Below, piece by piece: positions 1 to 10,800 of a stretch of DNA of 64,000 bases (positions are counted from its first letter, which is position 1; each line of letters starts with the position of its first letter). The notes beneath the pieces were generated by a model. That model did no database searches and was not told the DNA's origin. It saw only the letters and a program-made list of their open reading frames with translations. The DNA comes from Hepsetus odoe (taxonomy: Eukaryota; Chordata; Actinopteri; Characiformes; Hepsetidae): assembly GCA_017165825.1 (NCBI GenBank), contig CM029372.1, forward strand, positions 107,455 through 171,454, in the 5' to 3' direction. The position numbers were made by a program, and so were the translations under genes.

Positions 1-293
1 AGCAACCTAATTGTAATTAATTAGTAGGATCTGATTCCAAGGTCAAGTCCCTGGTGTGTAAGCACAAATCTTGGATCCTCTTTAGTGCCCAAGTGAGTTG
101 TTTCTGTAAGGCAATTTGTTCATCAGATCATTTGTTAATTGCAACCATCATTTTAACACAAAAAAGTTTAATTTTTAAGGATGCTGGGGATGCTAATTAA
201 TCAAATGTGGATGATTTCTGTTTACACACAGTTAATTATGTATTTGATTATAGCTCCTATTTAAACTTTCTCCATTCCGCTTTTCCTCTTCAG

Positions 294-979
294 CTTGTTT
301 GCATGTAGCTTGTGTGGTGCAACAGAAAGATGCCCGACAGTGGTTTGCTGAACTCTCAGTGGACATGGATAAGGTAAGACCATGTTTAACATGTATGTTT
401 GCACAAGTTATAAATCTGCTTTTGTTAAATTATGACATTGCATTACTTTAATCATTTTTGTTTTATAAAGCAGAAATATGCCTATGAATATTTATAAAAT
501 TTAATTAGATTTTTGCCACTGTGTTTGTCCTTATGAGTCATTGTTTTAGGAGAAGACCTTTTAATTCTTTCAAGAAGGAGATTGAGAAACTGCTATAACA
601 TAATTTGTGATGTCTTTCAAACAGATCCTGGAGATTATTAGAGTAATTTTAAAGCTATATGATCAGTGGAAGAACTTTGATGACAGGAAAGAAATGCCTA
701 CTGTACTTAACAAGGTGCCTAAACCCAAGCCTCCACCCAACAGGTATGATTCACTTAAACTGAGCACATATGACAGAAAGTGGAATGAACAAGGTTTTTC
801 TTCTGCCAGCTGAAGAAAATAATAACCAGAACTTTATTCTAATCTTTCTTAGTTGCAATTGATAAGAGCAAGGCTACAGGAAATTTAGTTATTTGTCTCT
901 ACCCACCTCTTTCTTTTTCCATAGTGAGAATGATCAGAGCTCCAATGGGAATCAGAATAGCTCATACAATCAGTCATAA
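294..979 (+). CDS. ccnc: Cyclin C, last three coding exons (gene truncated by window start)
   Basis: Cyclin C binds CDK8/CDK19 in the kinase module of Mediator and helps regulate RNA polymerase II transcription in the nucleus. Three coding exons are visible: 294-373, 625-743 and 925-979 (stop TAA 977-979), each with AG/GT borders and phases that join cleanly. They encode the end of the second cyclin fold (CLHVACVVQQKDARQWF), then ILEIIRVILKLYDQWKNFD, a proline/lysine-rich stretch (KVPKPKPPPN) and the serine/asparagine tail NGNQNSSYNQS that is typical of vertebrate cyclin C. About 84 of roughly 280 residues are present; the remainder lies left of the window, and bases 1-293 are intron. No frameshift or stop interrupts the exons. 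Identification rests on recalled family sequence, mainly the tail and the VVQQKDARQWF block, and is close to certain. Confidence 0.95.
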
Positions 980-2557
980 AGCTCCCCCTGCTGGAGGAGC
1001 TTCAGTATGTTGACCCAGCAGGTCAAACCCATCACAGCAGCACATTATGGACATCTGAGCTCCGCTCCAGTCAAAACCTGGTTGTTTTAATGACAAAGTG
1101 GTAAACAGGTGTTCTTTACATCAACTCTCTCTCTTCATCCCTTTGCTCCACCAATGAGAGCAGGTATGGTGGCTGCTGTTGTTCTTCCAACATCTGGAGT
1201 CTATAAGAATCTAGTGTTTGCTTACTGTATGAAGCTACAGGAGTGTCATCAGCCAACCAGGATTCCGGCAGTGTCTCTGCTGTTTTGTTTTGATATGCCT
1301 GTACTATCATTCTGTTAGATTATATTAATGTACACACACACACACACACATGGTCTGTAGTATGCTCAGCTATGTTCTTCTTGATCCTGACTTCCTTGAA
1401 AAGTCCCATGAAGCACATGCACTGTGGGAACATTTTTTTTACATTCTTGTAAAAATGGGTGTGTTTGTGTGTATGTGTCTTTTTGAATGTGTTTGTGCCT
1501 GTTGTTGACCATATCACAGTTTGCATTCCTCAGGGAAACAGCAGTCTGCTCCACAGAAGGCTGGCTGTGAACTGATTGGCCACAGGGCTATGTATGGTAA
1601 TCTCATTGGACCCTTCTACTGTGTAATCAAATCCTAATCAAAAACCTTTCCTTTATTTCTGAGGGTGGGAATAGGCACTGTGAATGAGGAAGCACAAGTA
1701 ATATAATTTCTTTTAGAAGTGCTTGTTCACCACTTTTCCCAAAACTGCACTTGTAAATATGCTTTCAGAAATGTATATTTAAAAACAAGGTTTTTTGAAA
1801 TTTGTTTAATTTTGTCATGCTAGTACTTGCCTATAACCAATTTTAATTTTATGTTGGCAAATTTATTATGGGTTTAATGTACTGCTAGGTGTAGTATATT
1901 CTGTATTTTCATTTCCAAAACATCAGTTAGCTTGATGGCTGTGTGTTGTCAATTTTGCTTCTTAACCAACTTTTGAGTTATTGAAAATGCAATGCTTTTA
2001 TTGATTTGTTAAATGATTATTAGAGGCAGTCATTGAAGTTTCTCACAGCGGCCTTGGATTTTACTTTTCCCACATTTCTGCTTTCAGAATATTTGAAAAA
2101 ATCTTTTTTCTTGAATGTGCTGGCTCAGATGTAATTCCTTTTTGTTTTGATTTCATTTTAGAGACATTGCGTAATGTTCTTTACCTGTAAATATGTTAAT
2201 TTTTAGGACAGAGAGTTGGTGAAGGAATACTGTTAGTATTAATGCAAAATACCCAAAGGCATTGATCCTGATTAAAAGCAGAGAAAACACAACCTTTTCC
2301 TGTCTCTACCACTAAACCACTTCCACCATGTTTCACAGATAAGGTTCTTTTAAAGGAATGCAGTGTTATTCTTTATCCAAACATAATGCTCTAATTTAAC
2401 CCAAAAACCCAAAAGCATTTTTCTAAAACTTTTTTTCTTCTTCTTTAACAGAGCAGTGACTTTTCTCCTTGCAAGACTGCCCTGCACATTAATGTTGTGA
2501 ACTTATTGTTAATCAATATGAAAGGCATTTAGTTGCTTGGAAGTTATCCTGGGTTGC
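980..2557 (+). other. ccnc 3' UTR and downstream sequence
   Basis: This AT-rich stretch follows the ccnc stop and has no credible coding frame. The transcript end is not obvious: the clearest poly(A)-like hexamer before the next repeat is ATTAAA at 2271-2276, which would give a 3' UTR of about 1.3 kb. An (AC)n tract sits at 1330-1350. Short frames on the - strand at 1116-1554 have no recognisable domain and were not called. Confidence 0.55.
1330..1350. repeat. (AC)n microsatellite
   Basis: About ten AC dinucleotides inside the probable ccnc 3' UTR. Confidence 0.9.
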
Positions 2558-3959
2558 TACAGTGGTGTGGAAAAAAAAAAAATAGGACACCCTATGAAAG
2601 CCTGTGTTTTTGTAACATTCTTAGACATGGATATTTAATCTCAATTTTAACAATAGTGGGAGATTTAAGTAATATAACTAAACAATTAAAACTGATGAAA
2701 AGACTTCAGAATCTTCTGTAAAATGTAATTCTTCAAAAATGCGGTTTCTGGTGAGGAATAAATTAGGACACCCTTTGCTTATTCCCAATTAAAATGGCTT
2801 AAATCACACCCAGGTGAAGCCCAAAAGGTGCACTTGATTAGAACATGTTATTCAGCCTTTTGAAGGTTTGCCCTATTTAAACCTTAGGCATTTCGTTTGG
2901 TGTGCTCCTGACTGTTGAGGTGAAAGTGAACACCATGGTGAGATCAAAATAGCTGTCTGAGGCCTTCAGAAAGAAGACTGTAGCAGTTTATAAGTATGGT
3001 ATGGGATTTAAAAGATCTCAATAGAATTTGCAATCAGCTGTTCCACTTTCTGGAAAATAGTCTACAAGACTTCCAAAACAACTGCCAATATACCCAGGTC
3101 TGGCCATCCAAGCAAGTTCATCCTGAGTGCAAATTGCAAGATGCTAAATGAAGTTTCCTAAAATGTCATCACTGGACCTACAGCAGACTCTCGCTACTTT
3201 TGATGTGAAAGTGTATCCCTCTACAATCAGAGAGAGACTGCACAACTTTAACTTGCATGGGAGGTGTGGAAGGAGAAAACCTTTTCTTTAATCAAAAACT
3301 CTTTGAGATACATCAAGGCCACATTTTGCCAGTGAGAACATAGACAAAGACCAGAACTTCTGGAATATTTTTCTTTGGACAGATGAATCTAAAATGTAAT
3401 TATTTGGACACCAGAACCCATGTCTGGTGTAAACCAAACAGCATTCTAGGAAAAGAACCTCATACCAAATATGAAGCATTGCGTGTAGAAGTGTCATGGT
3501 TTGGGATGCTCTGCTGCAGCAGGACTTGGCCAACTCACCATCACTGAAACCACCATGAATTACACCAGTAAATACAACCAGTAAATACACCAAGGGCTGA
3601 CTGAAAATTAAGAAATAGAGAGTCCTCGAGTGACCAAGTCAAAGCCCAGATCTTAATCCCAGTACATGCAAGAAACCCCACTTAAAGAATTCCGCATTGA
3701 AGAGTGGAGCAAACTTTCAGCCAAAGGAGGTAACCCTGGCTGTTAGGGGGTAGGGTGAACTAACTTTTTTTTTTTTCTCTCCTCCCTCAGTAAGAATACT
3801 GACTGTATTCAAGTCAAGGATCATTTTTGTTGTTTATCTGCAATTAAATCACTTTCTTTTTCAGAGATAAAAACAAGATTACACATGGAATATGTGAACT
3901 TTTTTTTTTTATGACAAACGGATAATTTAATGTGGTATCCTAATTTTTTCACATGATTT
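2558..3959 (+). mobile_element. Decayed Tc1-like DNA transposon
   Basis: The left end (TACAGTGGTGTGG, A-run, AGGACACC) is matched in inverted form near 3930-3957 (GGTATCCTA, T-run, CACATGA), so both terminal repeats are recognisable though imperfect. The interior reads as a broken Tc1-family transposase on the + strand: FLWTDESK, LFGHQ and SVMVWDALLQQ are visible around 3370-3530, with stops between them. The size is close to the roughly 1.4-1.6 kb of complete Tc1-like elements. It cannot encode a working transposase. A SINE abuts or interrupts its right terminus. Confidence 0.8.
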
Positions 3960-4240
3960 GGGCAGCGGTGGCCTAGTGGTTAGGGAGTTGGCCCCGCATC
4001 GGAAGATTGTGGGTTTGATTCCCTCACAAGTAGGTTGCCCTGAGGTACCCCTGAGCAAGGTACCGTCCCCATCACTGCTCCCCGGGCGCTTTAAATAGCT
4101 GCCCACTGCTGCACGGTGTTTGTGTGCATGGGTTAATAGCAGAGGTCCAATTTCGTTGTGGTTCATGCTTGCTGTGCTGTGACCTCACAATGACAAGGGT
4201 TGTCACTTTCACCTTTCACTTTTCACTTTCATGATAGTAT
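3960..4240 (+). mobile_element. tRNA-derived SINE
   Basis: The head carries RNA polymerase III-type boxes in tRNA order: GTGGCCTAGTGGTTAGGGAG (box A) and GGGTTTGATTCC (box B). A body of about 200 bases and a simple CTTTCAC-like tail follow. CATGAT occurs just before the head (3953-3958) and just after the tail (near 4230), a possible short target-site duplication. The same family recurs in inverse orientation at 61150-61430. Confidence 0.8.
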
Positions 4241-4289
4241 GTTACCTTTACAGACTATTAAAGTCTTGCTCTTGGAGTGATCCTTGTTG

Positions 4290-4466
4290 GCCTAACGTTC
4301 CTGCAGAGGGTAACCATGGTTTTGAATTGGCTTAGTTTGTACACCGTTGCAGAGTAGTGAACGTGACCATTCTTGTCATTGTAAAACACATCACAGTACA
4401 CAGTGAAACAACCTCAACCTTCTGATCCTGGGAGCTCCCTAATCACTAGGCCACCGCTGCCACCTC
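4290..4466 (-). mobile_element. Diverged tRNA-derived SINE remnant
   Basis: The right end (CCCTAATCACTAGGCCACCG) is the reverse complement of the box A region of the neighbouring SINE. The body is heavily diverged. The next ~315 bases (4467-4781) hold nothing I can recognise. Confidence 0.55.
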
Positions 4467-4781
4467 AAAGCTGAGTACAACCTTATAATATATAATCCCA
4501 ATGATTGAAAATAGCTGACTCAAATTTTGCCTTCAAAATACCTGCTCTAATACTAGAGCTTCTACTTTTGACAGTCAAAGGATAACTGATGATGTAATAG
4601 ATTCTGCACAGACATTTAGGACACACATCACTTATTAAGGAAAAGCAGTGAATGTGCTAGAATGCTAGAAATTAAAATAGTAAATGATATATGGATGAAA
4701 GGGATGTTGGCTCAATGTTTTGTTAAAGGCAACAGTTCTTGTAGACATTTATCAGTTGTGTTTTTTCCTTACCCTTTATAA

Positions 4782-5450
4782 TGTCTTCTTCTTTAAACTG
4801 CTCTCGTTTAGGGGTCTCCACAGCAGATCATCCATTTCCATTTCTTCCAGTACTCTCCATCTTCCTCTTTCAAACCGACCACTTGCATGTCCACTCGCAC
4901 CACGTCCATAAACCTCCTCTTTGGTCTTTCTCTTTTCATCTTTTCCTCTTTCCTGCAGCTCCATCTTCAACATGCCCCTCCCAGTATAACCCTCGTCTCT
5001 CCTTTGGACATGTCCAAACCAATGCAACCTTGCTTCTCTAACTTTGTCTCCACAATTTCCAACCTGAGCTGTCCCTCTAATATAATAATTTCTAATCCTG
5101 TCCATCCTCATCACACCCAACAAAAATCTCTGCATCTTTAACTCCGACACTCTGAGTTTGTCTCACTACTGTCCTGTAAACCTTCCCTTTTACTCTTGCT
5201 GGTACCTGTCTGTCACAAATCACTCCAGCCACTAATCTCCACCCATTCCAACCTGCCTGCACTCTCTTCACCTCTCTTCCACATTCACCGTTACTCTGAA
5301 CTGTTGATCCCAAGTATTGAAATTCCTCCTCCTTTGTCCTTTGACTCCTCTACTCCCTGCATCCTAATCATTCCACCGTCTTCCATTTCATTCAGACTCA
5401 TGTATTCTCTCGTTGTCCAACTCTCTCATTCCTCTCCTCTCTAGAGCATA
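4782..5450 (-). mobile_element. RTE-like LINE, 3' fragment (copy A)
   Basis: Read on the - strand this gives the carboxy-terminal region of a non-LTR retrotransposon polyprotein, with the blocks RNYYIRGTAQV, HWFGHVQRRDEGY and RRGRMLKMEL-like sequence, followed by a CTTCTT-type trinucleotide tail (AAG on the element strand). Such tails and this C-terminus fit RTE-clade LINEs; clade assignment is by recalled similarity. The copy is 5' truncated and carries stops and frameshifts. Confidence 0.75.
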
Positions 5451-5454
5451 TCTC

Positions 5455-6960
5455 TATCTCTCCAGATGCGGTCACTCCTACTGCAAATCTCACCATTGTC
5501 ACACTGCCCATGTCCTCTCTTACCACATCTATAAATCTTCTCTATGGTCTTCCTCTTTTCCTCTTGTCTGGCATCTCCATCTTAAACATCGTTCTCCCAA
5601 ACCAATGCAATATTGCTTCTCTAACCTTGTCTCCAAAACATCTAACCTGAGCTGTCTCTGACCAGTCTATCTTCAAGCCATCAGTTCAAGTAGGTTTTAA
5701 TTCTCATTTCAACCAGTGAAATGAGACTCTGGTGCTACACATGAGACGACATCCAACATTAGATAGAACATGCCATGAGACAAGTACAGACAAGACTAAC
5801 AAACAATGCAAAAAAGTCATGGGCCATTAGTGTTAACAGCAGTGGGCTGAGCACACAGACCTTAGAGGCCCCTGTGCTTAGCGTGATGGTGCTAGAGGTG
5901 ATGCTCCTGATGCTGACATACTGGGGTCTCTTCATCACCCCCAGTGAAAATCTCAGCATCTTTAACTCTGCCACCTCCAGCTTCATTGCCTATCTTTTCG
6001 TCAGCACCACTGTCTCCAATCCATATAGCACAGCTGGTCTCACTACTGTCCTGTAAACCTTCCCTTTTACTCTAAGTGGTACCTGTCTTCCACAGATCAC
6101 TCCTCCCACTCGTCTCCCCCCATTCTAACCTGCCTGCACTTTCTTCTTCACCTCTCTTCTACCCTCACTGTTATTCTGAACTATTGATCCCAAGTATTTA
6201 AATTCCTCCTGCTTTGACCCCTGCATCTTAACCACTCCACTTTCCTGCATTCATACGCATGTATTCAGTCCAACTCACTCTCATTCCTCTCCTCTCTAGA
6301 GCATATCTCCATCTCTCCAGGTTCTCCTCAAGCTGCTCCCTACTCTAGCTAAAGTTCACAATATCATCAGCAAACATCATTGTTCACGGTGACTCCTGTC
6401 TAACCTTGTCCATCAACCGGTTTATTAGCATTGCAAACAAAAAGGGGCTCAGCGCCAATCCTTGATGTAGTCCCTCCTTAATTTTAAATATATCCATCAT
6501 TCCTACTGCAGACCTCACCACTGTCACACTGATCTCATACATATCCTGTACTACTCTGATATACCTCTTTTCATGCTGTGGCTGTTCATCTTTTTCCCTC
6601 TATAGTTACTTCAGCTCTGTAAATCACCCTTGTTCTTGAAAATTGGTACCAGTACTTCTCCTCCACTCAGTAATTCTCTCACTTTCCAATATTGTGTTTT
6701 TTGTTTATTGTGCCTTCTCTCCTAAACTCCTCTATACTTCCATAATTATGTCTTCTAGACAAATAGCCTTTCCATTCCTCATCCTCTTCATCACTGCCCT
6801 TAGTTCCACCTGTATTACTTCCTGGTTCAGTATCCTCACATCGTCCAATCCTCTCTCTTTCTCTTCATTCATCAGACCCTCAGTCATTCCATCTACTCAA
6901 CACTCTCTGCTTTGCTTTTTCCTACCCTTTATACATTACTATATAATATGACTTCCACAC
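5455..6960 (-). mobile_element. RTE-like LINE, longer 5'-truncated copy (copy B)
   Basis: A second, longer copy of the same LINE lies directly against copy A in the same orientation, so the 3' region is represented twice. On the - strand the reverse-transcriptase active-site block MMFADDIVN is readable at about 6356-6385 (FADD codons at 6364-6375). Further upstream parts of the polymerase extend toward 6950. It is disrupted by stops and by an inserted SINE-like sequence at 5690-5930. Confidence 0.75.
5690..5930. mobile_element. Short interspersed element inserted in the LINE
   Basis: The LINE match stops near 5685 and resumes near 5935. The intervening sequence begins TCAAGTAGG and contains CTGGTGCTACACA, followed by a GACAAG-rich stretch. 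It shares these blocks in the same order with the insertion at 13205-13482, so both belong to one dispersed family. The family name is not known to me. Confidence 0.6.
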
Positions 6961-6984
6961 ACAATCTCCATAAATGAAATAAAC

Positions 6985-7050
6985 CAAATATACCAAAAAC
7001 CTCCTTTGAGGTGACAGTGCTACCCACTGCACCACGGTGCTGCCCACAAA
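6985..7050 (-). mobile_element. tRNA-derived SINE head fragment
   Basis: The reverse complement reads GGGCAGCACCGTGGTGCAGT then GGGTAGCACTGTCACCTC, the box A region of a widespread fish SINE. Only the head is preserved. Confidence 0.6.
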
Positions 7051-7639
7051 AAACACTACATAGATATTCAGTGAAGGTTTGTTGTAACTTTCAGATAACG
7101 ATATAATGTAATGTCCGACGTGTTTAATCACTATCATTTGACTTTCCATTTAAAACTTATAATGATCAGTACAAATGCTTCAATGATGAATGCTGAAACA
7201 AAGTCAAAAACACCAAACAATACATTTTCTCCAATGCAAACTGAATTTTAGGTAAAAATGATCTACAATAAATTGTGATAGCTCCAGAGTCGATTTGCAT
7301 TTGGACAAGACTAAACGAAAGATACTATTTCACTATGCTCACATGCGCACTGTTTTAGTCATATCTTTTTAAAGCTTCTCTGGTGAGTATTTATTGGTAG
7401 GATAAAGCACGTGCAACACGATAAATTATATTTCTTTGACTTTGTTAGTCCCTTTAAATTTCTGCGGCAGCAGATAATCTGTCCCATCAAATTTCGCCAA
7501 CGAAGCTGGACGTGCAGAAAAACAGGCACACTTTTTTCAGTTACATCAGCTAATGTAGATGTATGACTTTCTGCCAAGAAACCTTTAACGAGTCAAACAA
7601 CATCCAACACAACTGGGACCAGCTTTGGAGGATCAGGGA
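7051..7639. other. Intergenic sequence upstream of faxc
   Basis: No repeat or gene recognised. A perfect octamer in reverse orientation, ATTTGCAT, is present at 7293-7300, a POU-factor recognition sequence that also occurs often by chance. Confidence 0.4.
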
Positions 7640-7847
7640 CGTGATTTCACGAGCTCTGTTAAGAGAACCGGGCGGCGCGCGCCCACGTGTTCAGGGTGAT
7701 GTCGTGACGTCACTCCTGGAGGGCGTGTTCACGGTGTTGTTGGACTCCACAGTTGAAGACCCCTCCGGCATCCCGAAATCCTCTCCGCGCTGAGGGCCAT
7801 GAAGACATTCGCGCTGTGGGCCGCAGGGCGGCGAGGCCGGAGGCAGC
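7640..7847 (+). promoter_or_regulatory. CpG-rich faxc promoter / 5' UTR
   Basis: Base composition shifts from AT-rich to CpG-rich here and continues through exon 1. A palindromic E-box CACGTG lies at 7684-7689 and a perfect full-site CRE, TGACGTCA, at 7705-7712, about 140 bases before the start codon. No TATA box is evident, consistent with a CpG-island promoter. The transcription start is not determinable from sequence alone. Confidence 0.65.
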
Positions 7848-10800
7848 ATGCACTGGGGCGACGGACTCGACGCGTTCCACCTCGGCCGCAATAGGAGTCT
7901 CTCCTGCGGTCGATTGGTCGTCGTTGGCGGCCGCCCGTTGCCTGAGTCTACCGCCATGGGCGACTCGTGGTGGCGGAAAACGCTGTGCTTGGCCGGGGGT
8001 GCGCTGCTCGCCGCCGCCGCCTATTTACTGCACGAGCTGCTGGTCGTGAGGTAATCTAGTAGTCAACACACACACACACACAGCCTTTATTACATGTGTG
8101 CGTATGCATTTTACACATTTCGACCGCTATGAACGATCCACGAGACCAACACTCGTCTCATTGTTTCCTGAAGCGTCGAGGTTGATGGCGTTGCAGAGAA
8201 AAGCTTCTCAATTGCGGGGGGATGTGTACACGATGGGAATAATGCTTTTAAATCACTGAATTAACAAAACAACTGGAAACCTGTTTAGCTCCCTCTGACA
8301 GTCGTCATTGCAGGGGAAGACGGGTACCTTTTAATGTGAGGTGGACTATAATGTCTCAGTTGAAGCCCACACCCCCGTAGGAGCAGCGAATAGTTGACTC
8401 CATGTTATTGTCAAGGACAACACTTCCAATAGCTTTCTGCCTTTGGGGGGAAATGTCTTGTTATTGGGCCTAAACACAGCTGCATTCACGTTAAAGTGAC
8501 CTTTAATGACTTTTTAGGTAATCTTGTTACAGTACTGATTTGCCCTGAGGGTAAGAGAGCTTAGTGGCAGCTTTGCTTCTCCTCATGAAAACATCTCAGG
8601 TTACAGGCGATAAAGAGGAACCTTGGCCCTTTTTACAGGAAAGAGAGGAGAGCATCAGGCTTGCTTACAAACATTGGCTGCTGTGGCCTGACTTGTTGTT
8701 GATTATTGAAATATTTCAATATTTGCAGCCTTAGTTGTGAACGTTTTATACAGAAAAACCTAATGTATTGTTTCAACAAGTCAGACTTACTGCTTCTAGA
8801 TAAGATAAGCTTATTGGAGAGAATTATGAGGACATAATTCAGCACCCCATCATCTGGACAGTGGCCGTTTCCTGTGCATGACTAGCCATAGTAAATGATT
8901 CTTCTAGATGCCTATAATAATGTGGGATTCACTAGCAGTGCCTCTGTGTTGCACATTCAGAACCAGCCAATGTGTATTAAATATGAAGAAATATCGGAAG
9001 AAAAATTAGGTCTCATATACGAAACAGAAATGGAAAGTTAATCTGGAATCAGTTTTTGTTTACATCATAATAAATCTGATAGTTTGGACACAGTGACGCT
9101 GATCCTCAACCAGCACACCTTTCAATGTGCTCATAGGAAAAATAAATATTGACTGTTTTTCATCTGATTTTTTTTTTTTTTTTTTTAGTTCCACTAACAA
9201 TAATTGTTATTCTTCTATGGGCCACTCACTTTTGCCCTTTCCTATAGTGTGTATCTGTGTCTCTAATGGCGTGTTTTTGTGTATGACAGAAAAGAGCAGG
9301 AACTAGATTCCAAAGATGCCATCATCCTTCACCAATTTGCCCGGCCCAAGAATGGAGTTCCCAGCCTTTCCCCATTTTGTCTGAAGATGGAAACCTACTT
9401 GCACATGGCAGATCTGCCTTACCAGGTACTACTTTGGTTTAAGGTAAAACGGGGTGTTAAACAGATATCTTTCAAGATATGCGAAATGTTTTTTCTTGTT
9501 CTGATTCTCAAACTTAACTATCCAATTTTCTATTCCTCCACATTGTTTTTCCAAATCTGGGCAGAACTACTTCGATGGGAAGTTGTCTCCACAAGGGAAG
9601 ATGCCATGGATTGAGTATAATCAGGAACAGGTGTGTGGCTCAGAGTTCATCATCGACTTCCTGGAAGAGAAACTTGGTGTGAATCTGAACAGCAGTCTGA
9701 GTCCTGAGGAAAGAGCAATGTCACGTGCTATCACAAAAATGGTGGAAGAACACTTCTACTGGTGAGGAGCTATGCAACTCCTGTGCCTCTATCAGCACAT
9801 TACCAATGGCTAGAATGTTTATAATAGTTTTTATTTTATATTTGGAATTGCTGAATGTCACAATTAGAATCAAACTAAAATTAAAATAAAATATTAATCA
9901 AGCAGCCCTAGAAAATGTTTTTGTTAGTTTTAGTGGAGAACAATAGCATTTATGAAGAATTGCAGTATGAACCAGCCACTTATGTGGCCACTTTTTATAG
10001 AAATCTTGAATGGCTAAATAAATAGAGGACATGTTTTCACTTCATGTATATTCTGTGGCTTGTTTAAATGTATTTAATTAATATTGGTCTATAGTGAGAA
10101 TTTGGGTGAAGCGACCTCACTCTCTAGCTATATTCACTGCATTGACAGATGCACTTAGTCAGGAAATATTTTGTTGTATGTTTTGAGGGTAACTGCATGC
10201 ATGTTTGGGGGGAAAAAAGTATATTCATAAATGTGTTGTTTTTAGGTCTGCTATGAATTTTGGATTACAATAAATCAGTTTTATGTACAGTACTGTGCAA
10301 AAGTTTTAGGCTGGTGTGAAAATGCTGTAAACAAAGATTGCTTTCAGAAATATAAATAATGATTGTTTATTTTTATCAATTTACAAAATGCAAAGTGAGT
10401 GAACAAAAGAAAAATCTAAATCAAATCAATATTTGCTGTTACTACCTTTTGTCTTCAAACCAGCATCAATTCTTATAGGTACACTTGTACAAAGTCAGGG
10501 ATTTTGTAGGATTATAGTCAGGTGTATGATCAACCAATTTTACCAAACAGGTGCTAATAATCAATGTCACACGCAGGTTGAAACACCGTCATGTTTGGAA
10601 CAACCTACCAGCCGAGTTCCTTCCAAAACTGTGTGCGAGTGTACCTAGAAGAATTGATGCTGTTTTGAAGGCAAAGGGTGGTCACACCAAATATTGATTA
10701 GATTTAGATTTCTCTTTTGTTCATTCACTGCATTTTGTTGATTGATGGAAATAAATGATTAACACTTTCATTTTTGAAAGCATCCTTTGTTTACAGCATT

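Noticed and set aside
3960..4030. Possible genuine tRNA gene
   Set aside because: Box A and B are present but the cloverleaf is imperfect, it continues into a SINE body, and several dispersed copies exist in the window.
4781..6951. Series of + strand frames of 80-100 codons
   Set aside because: All are antisense shadows of the LINE copies.
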